Of a stretch of DNA of 64,000 nucleotides, positions 9,471-20,128 are shown piece after piece. Numbering within the stretch: position 1 is the first letter of the stretch; each line of letters opens with the position of its first letter. The translations under genes and the position numbers were made by a program. Source of the DNA: Bimastos eiseni (Eukaryota; Annelida; Clitellata; Crassiclitellata; Lumbricidae); the NCBI GenBank assembly GCA_959347315.1, contig OY365822.1:7400714-7464713 (forward strand), written 5' to 3'. The notes below the pieces were generated by a model. It saw nothing but the letters and a program-made list of their open reading frames with translations. It did not search any database and had not been told where the DNA came from.

Positions 9471-10439
9471 TACCATCTCTGCCGTGGACAAATAGTCTTA
9501 AGCATATGGTTTCATGCTTCGACTGCTTGCATGTAATAGCTGACGAATGGGTTGCGACGAATATAAAAACAGTTGAGCTGTATTGAGGCTCTTCAGCATA
9601 GGTCCTGGATTTTGGGGAACCGTTGGGGAAAAAATAGGGTCTGGCGACTGTCAGGTTAAACAAAATGTCAATTCCCAAGCAACACTGCAGCAAAAAAGGA
9701 TGAACAGTGGAAACACTGTAGAAATTCATAATTTTCATGAAATATTTCATCAAATATTGGGGTATATAAGCAGCTCCATTCCCTCCATCTGACATTTCTC
9801 GTCCCCCCCCCCAAAGTCTCCGCCCCTACGTTTCAGAAAACAACTGAAACAAAATATATTGCTTAACTCCTCTCAATCGCGCCGACGATGGATATAGTAA
9901 AGCAGTCTAAGAGCAGTTCACTATCTACGATTCCAAAATAATTTATACGACGCCAATTTACAAAGCGCAATTTAGGCCTACAAAAAGGCGGTTTGCAGGG
10001 TACAGTTCGTAAATTCGGGTAGTCAGCTACACGTTCATAGCTGTTTTATAGACGTCCTGTTGCGACTCGTAGAAGTGCCATGTCGCAAATCGCAATACAG
10101 GCTTATACAGGTGACTAATGAAATTGAGCGTTGCTCTCCACTCATGGAATGACGTGAGAGGCGCGATGATCGCTAGAGGCCACAACGATCAGCGCCACCT
10201 ACTAATGGCGATCATTACTCAGCGGCTGGAGACGGGTCTGATGATTTGGCTGGTATTCGCTAGTGGGCTTGTGACAGCGTCGAGAGCCGTTAACTGGGCG
10301 ATGATTGAGGATTCAATTGCGAGCACGACATACGTCATCGGACGTTGAACAACAATGATGGTAGGAGAAAAATGACGTCTGCGTGCTTAAATTGTTTTTA
10401 CTTAGTGCCGTTTGGTCCCGTAGACAGTCCATACAGGCA

Positions 10440-10660
10440 AGCCGACAGAAAGTCGGGGCCTCCCACGCAGAGAAATTCTGGGCCCTATGCGAAGAATATC
10501 CGGGACCCTATAGCAAGAGAAATGTTGAGGCCACAGGCGAATGAAATACGGGGCCCTGGGCAGAGAAATTAAGGGACCCCAGCCTCAAGACAAAGAAATT
10601 TCGGTTCCTTAGGCAGAGAAATTGCAGACCCTAGGCAGAGAAATTTCGAGGTCATCTAAG
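10440..10660. repeat. Degenerate tandem repeat, period about 22-28 bp
   Basis: Seven or eight units of GGCAGAGAAATTNNGGGNCCCTA. The purine-rich core AGAGAAAT is the best conserved part. Confidence 0.7.
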
Positions 10661-10856
10661 GGTCATGTTCGATAGAAAAAATGATAAGTACGGTAATATT
10701 AAGATCGTCGAAGTTATTGACTTTAGTTTAGTGTCAGTGAAATGATATTTAAGAAAGCAAAAAACTTGTAGGGCAAAACTTTGCATTCGTTCGGTGGTTG
10801 ATCGGCGGGCCTGGGTCTCCGTAGCAGGTATGTCTGCGTCTGTGTTGGCGTTTACG

Positions 10857-10915
10857 TGGGTATGCTCACTGGGTATGCTCACTGGGTATGCTCACTGGGT
10901 ATGCTCACTGGGTAT
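10857..10915. repeat. 13-bp minisatellite
   Basis: Five head-to-tail copies of GGGTATGCTCACT, the last one changed. It sits immediately before a CR1-like fragment. Confidence 0.9.
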
Positions 10916-10950
10916 CCTCATTTGCCCGTACGCCTACAACTACTAAACAG

Positions 10951-11135
10951 AATCGTGCCTTCTCAGTGGTTGGTCCCTCGCTCTGGAACACGGTCCCCTT
11001 GGCGTTGTGGTTGTCGCCAATGGTCCACGCAGACTCCTTTTATACCCGCCTTAAAACTTCTTTTTAGCCGTGACGAGGTCGTAGGCGCTCCTGAGTAGTA
11101 GTGGCGCTATATAAAACTTCGTAATGAATGAATGT
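10951..11135 (+). pseudogene. CR1-like LINE ORF2 C-terminus and 3' end
   Basis: Bases 10951-11067 translate as NRAFSVVGPSLWNTVP...[14 protein letters not shown]. This is the conserved FxVxGPxxWNxLP...F(K/R)xxLKTxLF ending of CR1/L2-type LINE ORF2. It is followed by GTAGTGGCGCTATATAAA and an (AATG)n tail. It is a 5'-truncated fragment. Confidence 0.65.
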
Positions 11136-11559
11136 GTTCGCGTGTTAATCCCTGAATCTAAGTAAAGGTCTCACCATTTCACGAACTCTTAACCCTGATC
11201 GATGCCATCCTTCACTCGATCTTCAATCGCTCTCGTACTCTGCCGTAATGAACAGAGCCTATACCTCCGCATCTCCGTCGACCAGTCTTCGATCTTCAAT
11301 ATGTATATCTGCCGGACAATCCACTGACTAGACGTAGATCGTGAATTATAAGGCTGGTGCTCGCGCTCATCTACACGTAGCGCTATAGAAACGATTACTA
11401 GCTATTATTACGCTGTGACCGTACGTCCGTCTGCCTATTTGACTGTGTAGGTCTAATTTTTACATGGAATTACGTCATCTGCCTCTCTGTCTACCTCAGG
11501 GCTGCAAACATCCTGGTTTTTGGTTATTGTTTTTTTTAAACAAAAGATACGAAAAATGG

Positions 11560-11680
11560 CAACTTTGGCCTTGGTCTCGAATGCATCGGCCTTGGTCTTG
11601 GTCTTGGTCTCGGACCACTCGGTTTCGGTCTTGGTCTTGGTCTTGAACCTCTCTGTCTTGGTCTCGAGCATTTGGTCTCG
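11560..11680. repeat. (TTGGTC)n hexanucleotide repeat
   Basis: Interrupted GGTCTT/GGTCTC hexamers, which make Asp-Gln-rich ORFs on the minus strand. Not the animal telomere hexamer TTAGGG. Confidence 0.85.
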
Positions 11681-12539
11681 TGTCCAACACTGATATGTGG
11701 TCATAGAAAGAAAGTTGAGGAGCAAAGACAACACCAAGATTGCGGACAGAGATATCAGAGACGAAAGGAAGGGATGAAGAGATACTGGATAGGTTGGCAT
11801 ATTGGTGTAGTCTATGGAATGGTCAGCATTTCATATAGTTGGTCAGGAAGGCCTACGTACCTATGATGGCGAATTCAGTTCGCATGACCGCGTTTTAATT
11901 TAGAGTTAATTGATAGAGTAATCGAAATTGTAACTCGACATTTCTACAGCTTCTACAAAGACGATTTTGAGGGAGCCAGCTTATTCACAGGAAGTTGATC
12001 AGCTTGATCCAAACAAAATCTACAGGCAGGCGTCAAGATCCCGAGCGTCTATGCAGGCAAACGGTCGGACGGCTAAGGGGATGGTGCTCAGAGTTGAAAC
12101 AGGGATGGCGTTAAGGGGAAAAGGAAGAATCACATTAGGATATGTGAAAGCAGTGTTAATTCAGATTTAGATCTGCTTGCGATATGAGATCATTATTATG
12201 ATCTTAAATATTCATAGTGCTGCTATAAATAGCTGTGAGCAATTATTCTAAAAATGATAGTCGTTGGTATTTCAGGACTTCAAGAAGTTTTGATGGCGTA
12301 AAATATTTTAACGCTTTTTTGTCGTTAAGAACGGGAAATTTCAGATAAAGCTGAACAGGTGTGAGTTTTGTTTTGAATTAAAACGACGCTTTGAAAATAA
12401 GTATTTGAGCCGTGACTATACGTGTGTACAGTGTGAAATTCGAATAGAACTTTACTCCACTACGCGTCACCTTTAGCCTTTTTTGCGTAAATAAAGTGCC
12501 TAGTACAATATTCACTCATTCATTCAGTCATTCGTTTTG

Positions 12540-12620
12540 AGAAATTATATAGCGCCCCTCTAGAAGCCTACTCGGAGGCGCTCCCAGCACAACTACGGTG
12601 ATATGAATAAGACTTTAGCA
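12540..12620 (-). mobile_element. CR1-like LINE 3' end fragment
   Basis: TTATATAGCGCCCCTCTAGA followed by AGCCTACTCGGAGGCGCTCC. This is the reverse complement of the common 3'-terminal stem shared by the LINE fragments in this window. An (ATTC)n tail lies beside it. Confidence 0.55.
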
Positions 12621-12778
12621 GCTTGAGAACGTGATATTTATAGTTTTTTAAGACCTAGTAGAATGCCCTACACATGGTAGACCGTGTCATAATATATCAT
12701 TTAAAAGTAGTACGGAAGTACTGGTGTCGTGTCCAGACTGCGATAAAGGAATACTCTACTCAAACCTGCTTCGGACAA

Positions 12779-12860
12779 CCTCTGTCACTTGACGAGCGTT
12801 TGTGAATAAGCTGGCTGACTTTCGAGTGGTACTTTAATTGTTTGGAGCTTGCATTTACAA
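12779..12860 (+). mobile_element. CR1-like LINE 3' end fragment
   Basis: GAGCGTTTGTGAATAAGCTGG then TTTCGAGTGGTACTTTAATT, a diverged relative of the fragment at 8570-8690. Confidence 0.4.
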
Positions 12861-12869
12861 TATTAAAAT

Positions 12870-14080
12870 ATGACAGTTCCTTTGAAAACAGACCTGCAAC
12901 AAGATAATTGAACACTTAGAATTTGCGGATGAAGTGTAATAGCTATGTATTAGGTGTGGTATGGTGTAAAATTGGGTGGTTATGGTTGTGGATAGTGGTT
13001 TACGTTTTAGATGCCCGAAATGGTCAGTGTGGTGGGTGTTAATCAAGGTGTTATCACTGAATTTGCTTTTGCATTGTTAAACTTGCACCATGTTTGTGAT
13101 TGCACAATGCTGTAGTGCTGTTTAAATATACAATGCTAGATATTTAAGATAAATACGTTAAGAAATTATATTTTATTGGATTTGTTTGGCTGATTGCCTT
13201 TTTTGGCTTTTGTCCGAGTTTTGTGCAATTGAATAATTTATATTTATCCGAGATTTAAAGAAAATGGATGTAAATGATTATGAAACAAGGACTGCTAATA
13301 TTTGGTAATATTGTTAGTTCTCTGCTCTAAATGATATTGCCAAGTAGGATGATGGTAGTTGAAGTAGTTTAATGACATTGTGTGATAACGAAGATCATTG
13401 GCGTTGTTGCCATCCTCCGTTATCCAGGCTTAGGACTGGCACTGTCTGAGTGTAAGCAATGGAGGAGTTAAGCTACTTAATAAGAATCGATGAGGAGCAG
13501 CCCGTTAGCTAGCATGAGGGTCGGTCATGGACATGGAGTGTTAGCGACTTCGTTTTCTTAGCCTCTGCATACGATGGCAGATGTCTGATCTTCCTACCTA
13601 CTTTGTACGATTGGCATACTACTAGTTGAGGGTCACAAATGGAAATTTTAACTGAGGAAATGATTGACAGGTGTCAGTAAGTCTTAGCCAATTTCTCTAA
13701 TATTGCAAGGGACTGCTGCTGCTTGTTCTGTACTGTAATGATGTATAGGATAAAAGGAAAGTGGCTGGGTGCAGGTTTGTCTTTAAGTGTATTTAATGGT
13801 CGTATCTGTAGCAAAATGAATGAGTGTACTAATGACGCAGTTGTTCATTTATGTGAAATATGAAACGTATGACATCCTTTTGGATAAGTAACGGCTTTCA
13901 AATTAGGATCCAAACTGATCTTACAGTGTAGCAGAACATTATCCAGGTGCTTTCGCCAAGATGCCAGCTATGTATATATGATTACTTGAACAGGTACTAT
14001 ATATGATGTATGCATATCTGTATACATTAGGATAAATAATGTAGATGTATACATGTATACATACATTCCTGCATATTTTA
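12870..14080. other. Unassigned AT-rich intergenic sequence
   Basis: No gene, repeat or RNA that I can support. Confidence 0.4.
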
Positions 14081-14094
14081 ATTATTGTCTTGAC

Positions 14095-14250
14095 CAGGGG
14101 TGTCAATCCCCCTGAGTGATGGAGGCAAACCCCCAGTCCCAAGGTTATGGAAGGCAAAATATCCCCCCTCCCATAAGACTTAAAAAAATATCCCCCCTAG
14201 GTGAAATTGGAAGCATTTGCCTCCAGACCCTCCCTATCTGGATGTCTTTG
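14095..14250. mobile_element. hAT-type MITE, family beta, 156 bp
   Basis: Flanked by a perfect 8-bp duplication GTCTTGAC at 14087-14094 and 14251-14258. The left end is CAGGGGTGTC and the right end in reverse complement is CAAAGACATC, both fitting the hAT terminal pattern YARNG. The interior is C-rich. The same left end begins the element at 32921. Confidence 0.8.
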
Positions 14251-15202
14251 GTCTTGACAGTAATTATGTACCATCTTTGGTAGTATTCTTCTTTCCTGGT
14301 ACATTATGATGTCATATGCCAGCATATGTGTGCTAAAATTTACGCTGTAAATAGATTTTCAATTACGTATATATAGCCATCTGTGACCCTAATTAACTGG
14401 GACCATGGTTCAATGTGTTTTTTTGCCATTTGTAGTCAAATATCTATGCACTGTGTGGTGAGTCTGTGTGTCTTAAATTTGTATGTCTCATGGTATGTTG
14501 CTGTCATCGATAAACGATTATGAGAAACGTCTTCCTACGCACTAACATATGTACGATTTCGTGCATGTGTTTCGTGAAGCCATCGTGACTGTATAATATT
14601 CGGTCGATTCTACGGCACAATTTAGATCGATAGACATTAGACAGTGCATGCATAAATCATGCAGTGCATGAAGCCAGGTGACTTTGTATAATGTTCTGTG
14701 GTTTCTTGAGTGGGGCCGAGAGATGTCAGAAGAATCTGGCAACTTGCATAACTTATGTACGTATATTTATCTGTGTGTTTTTGGTTGTTCGTGTATATAT
14801 ATATATATATATATATATATGTTTCAGTTCATATATTTATGATGGTGACTCAGGCTGGCTTAAGTACTGGTAGAAATATTCTCTGTCATGTATGGTTGAT
14901 TTATTGGTGAACAGGTTCGTGTTAATGTGTAGCTGTACACCCGCAGCTGTGCACAAAAGCTTCTATATGAATGGGTGTGAACTATACTTTGATTAGAAAA
15001 TGGTATGCATACTTGATTTAGATGTGGTTTATATGTAGAGTTGATGTAGGCAGGAGCTTCCATTCACCCCTCTCCCTAAGAATTTATAAAGCTCTTCTGA
15101 CAGTGCTAGCTAGCTATTCTGAGGCCTATCATCATGGTAGTCCCAAGGAAATAAGAAAGTCTTCAGGCAACAAATGGATGAGGATGGGACCCCGACTCAA
15201 GT

Positions 15203-15634
15203 TAGGGTAAAACCGAGTAGACAATTTCCAATGAGTACAGAATCCGAGTATTTGGATGCACCATTTGCCGGATCCGGGTACATACCGAATAGTAGCGGCA
15301 ACTTTGGCCGGTGAGTACCTTCCGCAAGCAAAGCAAAGCACCTCTGGCGATCAAAGGGTTAAAATGTTTGACTTTCGTCACTTTTGCTCTTTCGCGTAAT
15401 GAAAAATCAGCAAAATAAAATGATGTTTGTGCCTGCAACAACTGTTAATATGGCTTTAAATTTTTAATTAAAATTTTTAGATTGTTAAATGTTTATAAAA
15501 CAATAATTGACTAAAAAAAATATTTAAAATACTTGTGTGTGTAACATTTGCCGAGGCGAATACTTTTGAATAGTCCCGAAAAATACGATATTCGGCTGAG
15601 GCGAATGTTGGAGGCGATTTCCGGTTATGTCCTA
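15203..15634 (-). mobile_element. hAT-type MITE, family gamma, copy A
   Basis: Ends are TAGGGTAAAACC and GGTTATGTCCTA, with an internal GCCGAGGCGAAT motif. Flanks ACTCAAGT and ACTAAAAT agree at 6 of 8 bases, a decayed target duplication. It is inverted relative to the copy at 17182-17813. Confidence 0.65.
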
Positions 15635-16027
15635 ACTAAAATATGTATGTGTGTGTAGTTGTAGGATATTTGGAACTGGGTCAGTGGCTTATTTTTATGG
15701 TAATATGTTATCCGTGTTTAGGTATCGGCGTATGTACGATGTTAAACACTTGTGTATTGTATTGTGTTTGTGTGATACAGTCATGCAGACACACAATGAG
15801 AGTGAGGCACAGGGGGAAGGAGACTGAGACTGAAGCAGATTGAGTGAGACAGTGGTATATGTCCTTTGTATGGTTTGGTGGCCTTGATGTGCTTGATTCT
15901 CTTGGTTCCCTTAGAAGCAGCCTAATGGAGTAGATGGAATGAGCTGGATCTAAATTGCCCATCCAATTGGTCCTCCCTGGCACCAGTCTCCATTCGGTGG
16001 ACGACAGTAAATTCTTATCTAGTATCA

Positions 16028-16043
16028 TGTCCCCCCACCATTA

Positions 16044-16074
<31 letters not shown>

Positions 16075-16380
16075 ATATATATAACTTAAATAAATACATA
16101 TATACAATATTATAAATATATATATATATCATATTTATAAATATGATATATATATATATATAATATCATATTTATAAATATATATATATATATATCATAT
16201 TTATAAATATGATATATATATATATATAATATCATATTTATAAATATATATATATATATCATATTTATAAATATGATATATATATATATAATATCATATT
16301 TATAAATATATATATATATATCATATTTATAAATATGATATATATATATATATAATATCATATTTATAAATATATATATA
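16028..16380. repeat. AT-rich palindromic higher-order repeat
   Basis: Four to five tandem units of about 62-64 bp, each containing CATATTTATAAATATG flanked by TA runs. Each unit is self-complementary. Confidence 0.88.
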
Positions 16381-16447
16381 TGGCATGTTAAATTACATAT
16401 ATTATCTAGGATGCTTAGATTCTTTGTACCATTCATACTTGTTTTGT

Positions 16448-16701
<254 letters not shown>

Positions 16702-16839
16702 ATATCATTATCATCAGTTCCTGATGCCAGTAATTTGGTGACGATGTGTACGAATAAATTATCGTCATTGTCATTGATTTTGTCTACTCCATTGCTTCCT
16801 TATTGTTTGTCCAAGCAAATAATGTTTTGTCATTTAACA

Positions 16840-16849
16840 TATATATATG

Positions 16850-16890
<41 letters not shown>

Positions 16891-17035
16891 GAGTGTATAT
16901 ATATGTAATATATTTATGTTTGCTGTAAGAATAGATGTACAGCATGTCATATATTGGTATATAAACTTTATATTCGTGTATATATGTAATATATAGTTTT
17001 GAATGAGTGTATATATATATATATATATATATATA
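16840..17035. repeat. (TA)n arrays
   Basis: Several TA blocks separated by short unique sequence. A small CACACA/TATATA block lies at 17130-17168. Confidence 0.9.
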
Positions 17036-17181
17036 TCCGCATGTTCTGTGCCTTGCCTGTATCTCTCTGTAACTCATGGCAACTGCATTGTCCAACATCC
17101 AGTCCATTGACATATCTAGTTACATACATGCACACTCACACGCACACACATATATATATAATATATATGCCCTATTTAAAA

Positions 17182-17813
17182 TAGGGCATAACCAGAAATC
17201 GCCTCGGACATTCGCCTCGGCCGAATATTAAACTTTTTGGAAGTATTCGCCTCGGCAAATAGCGGGCAAACCCGCAATTAGCTGAAAATAACTTAAAAAA
17301 TTTTTTTTTTTTATAAAATAATATTTTTTCATCAAATAAAGTTAGGACTAACGGACTTACTTATAAGTTATTGATTAATTAAACAAGAACTTAACATTTC
17401 ATTGAATTTTCTTTAATTAATTATGTTAATTTATATATTTTAATTTCTGTTGGTTGCATTTCCCAGGTGGCAACCAAATCAGTAATTTTCTGGCTTGAAT
17501 TGGCTCCATCCACTTTCCGGTAAACATTAGCGAGTAAAGACATCATTGATAACTTCATATTTCAAATTTTATAACAAAGGTTTTACATTTTTGCACAAAT
17601 AAATTTATTAAATAATAAATACATTGTTACAGCCTAGAGTGCGATGATATGCTATATGAAGGGCGATGCATTGACTATAGATAGTTCTTCATAGCTGTGC
17701 ATGTGGCGAGTTAACTACGCTTTGCCTACGGATGGTACTGGCTGGCCAGATTTTCCGCTACTATTTGGTACTCGGATTCGGTACTCAGTGGAAATTGTTT
17801 ACTCGGTGCCCTA
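17182..17813 (+). mobile_element. hAT-type MITE, family gamma, copy B, 632 bp
   Basis: A perfect 8-bp duplication ATTTAAAA lies at 17174-17181 and 17814-17821. The left end is TAGGGCATAACC and the right end GGTGCCCTA. The interior has TCGCCTCGGACATTCGCCTC on the left and TACTCGGATTCGGTACTC on the right, both shared with copies A and C. No transposase ORF. Confidence 0.82.
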
Positions 17814-18061
17814 ATTTAAAATTTATGCCCAGGAACTGCATACCATATATGGGATTTGTGTATCCAATCTGATCTTGAGACTTTTTTGGCGTCATTACGA
17901 CGGAGCAGCAAGAGAGCCTCCTTCAATGGTCTCTGTTGATATCCCACTGGTGTACTTTGAATATCGCTGACCGAGCAATTCAAAGCGCCGGTAGTTTGGT
18001 ACACAAGTTAGTCAATTGTCTATTGAACCGTCTTTGCAGGCTTTAAAAAGAACCTTCTTGG

Positions 18062-18330
18062 GAAGGCATCATCGTCGTCGTCGTCATCATCATCATCGTC
18101 ATTATCATCATCATCAGCATCATCATAGTCGTTGTTGTCATCATCATCATTATCGTCATTATCATCATCGTAATCATCATCATCATAGTCGTCATAATCA
18201 TAATCATTATCGTCATTATCGTAATTATCATCGTCGTCATTGTTGTCGTCCTCATCATCATCATCATCATCATCACTATAGTATCCATCATAATCATCGT
18301 CATCATCTCCCACCACCACCATCATCATCA
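18062..18330. repeat. (CAT/CGT)n microsatellite
   Basis: Long interrupted CAT array. His-rich, Asp-rich and Met-rich ORFs here are artefacts. Confidence 0.93.
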
Positions 18331-18560
18331 GTTCCAGACGCCTTTCATTTGTCTGCGATGGCTAGGAATAAACGATATCCATTGTCGTCAGCCATTTGTC
18401 ATGTTCATTGCTCCCCTAAGCATAGGTCCAAGTGATCGTTAATATTATCTGTCCAGCGCAGTCTTCGTATGTCTTTTTTGTTTCTCTTCGATACTACTTT
18501 TAGTGCGTTGTGTGGGATTTGGTCAACTCGCATTTCCATTTCTACACGTCCAAACCATTA
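18330..18560 (-). pseudogene. Non-LTR retrotransposon RT C-terminal remnant
   Basis: The minus strand from about 18557 reads WFGRVEMEMRVDQIP, then RRLRWTDNINDH. This resembles the W(F/L)GHVxRM...RWxDxI ending of RTE/Jockey-type reverse transcriptase ORFs. Sequence at 16710-16810 next to the TG array is a relative of its 3' part, so two copies end in microsatellites. Confidence 0.45.
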
Positions 18561-18811
18561 ACCGAATACTTAAGATGTGATTGTACGTACAATCGGTCAT
18601 TCAATGAATATGCAAAAAACCTATCAAGGTCGAGTCTGACAAAAATTGTATGAGCGCATGCTTGCGTGGGCAAAGTCAGTACATTGCCTTAACTTGCGGT
18701 ATATCTGATCTTTAGAAATTGTCTTTTTTTCTCTGTTCATTTGCATGACAATTAATCTGATGTTTGCAGGCAATGCTTTTAATGGCAGAGAAACAGTTCT
18801 TGCTATAATTA

Positions 18812-18915
18812 TTGTATTATTATTATTATTATTGTTGTATTATTATTATTATTATTATGATTATCATTATTATTATCATTATTATTATCATTATTATTAT
18901 TATTATTATTATTAA
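18812..18915. repeat. (ATT)n microsatellite
   Basis: Interrupted ATT array. Confidence 0.93.
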
Positions 18916-19009
18916 GCTACTTGTTCCAACAATTGTCAGTTTGCATCCAGCGCTTCAACGCAGTTGCCTTCAGAGGCTCTTTTGTGCAGTTGTAGTTTAA
19001 CCAAACAAT

Positions 19010-19268
19010 AGTAATAATAATAATAAAAATGCATAATAATAATAATAGTAATAATAATAATAATAATAATGGTGATTATGATTATTATTGTTGTATTATT
19101 ATGATTATTATTGTTGTATTATTATGATTATTATTGTTGTATTATTATGATTATTATTGTTGTATTATTATGATTATTATTGTTGTATTATTATGATTAT
19201 TATTGTTGTATTATTATGATTATTATTGTTGTATTATTATGATTATTATTGTTGTATTATTATTGTTG
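19010..19268. repeat. (AAT)n and 24-bp higher-order repeat
   Basis: An AAT block, then about eight copies of a 24-bp unit TATTATTATGATTATTATTG + TTGT built on the trinucleotide. Confidence 0.92.
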
Positions 19269-19269
19269 T

Positions 19270-19990
19270 CCCTGACTTTGATCTATTATGGTGTTTGTTG
19301 TATGTGCCTGAACTCATCAGACTTTGGTGGACGTTGTTGTTATTGTCTTCTTGTTGTTAGTGTCTGGCTGGTGTTGCTAGCCGGCGGAATGTGTGTTTCC
19401 GTAGAGCCCTACCGATTTCAATAGAATTACAGTCCGTTATATAAATGTCAACCTGTAAGGAGCTATATATTGAAAATGCAAACCAAGCGTGCACACACGC
19501 ACATGCACAGCGATGTCTGGCAAATGCAGATACTGCAAGTAATGTGGCCGAAATACTCACATGTCGTCTTGTGTTGGCTGTTATGTGTGCCAGCTGTGGC
19601 CGATAGCTCAACACGTAGCATGGCCTTATGTATGTAATGTAATGTAATGTATACATGTATTGTCTTGATGTTAATGTATATACAAGTCTTGATTGTTGTG
19701 AATGACATCCACTGGTAAGGTTAAGATTATGCATTTCATCTTCCAATGTGAAATATCCGAATGCCTGATCTTGGTATTTGTATCTGGAAAACACTCATGC
19801 ATGATCATATATGATATATTACATATATGATATATATATATTTTTATATATATGTGCGTAATTAACCTGAAAGTTCCAATGCTCATAATATTACCTTACC
19901 CAGTGTACGCACCTGGGGTTTACCTATGTTTACGGGGCACCTCTCTTAAGTTACGTTGCGTTACATCTAAGGTTGTTTGTTGATGCACAG
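19270..19990. other. Upstream flank of the Slp gene
   Basis: No coding exon recognised. It ends in the acceptor gttgatgcacag at 19990, so at least one upstream, probably non-coding, exon is implied but not located. Confidence 0.4.
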
Positions 19991-20128
19991 GCGTCTGTCA
20001 TCTTCCCTCGCTGACATGACCCTCGTGGAGATGGACCTCAGTCACTTGACTGACGAAGAGAGGCACAAGGTCCTCGAGGTCCTCAATCGTGACGAACAGC
20101 TGCGAGAGGCAGAACAGAAGCGAGTCAG
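19991..20128 (+). CDS. SYTL: Slp exon 1: SHD1 Rab-binding helix, first part
   Basis: After the acceptor at 19990 the frame reads through ATG at 20016 and again at 20031 ([20 protein letters not shown], then [13 protein letters not shown]). This is the amphipathic Slp homology domain 1 that grips Rab27. The donor is AG|gtgagc. The true start may be either ATG or lie in an earlier exon. Confidence 0.85.

Noticed and set aside
11560..11680. Interstitial telomeric repeat
   Set aside because: The hexamer is TTGGTC, not TTAGGG, and it is interrupted.
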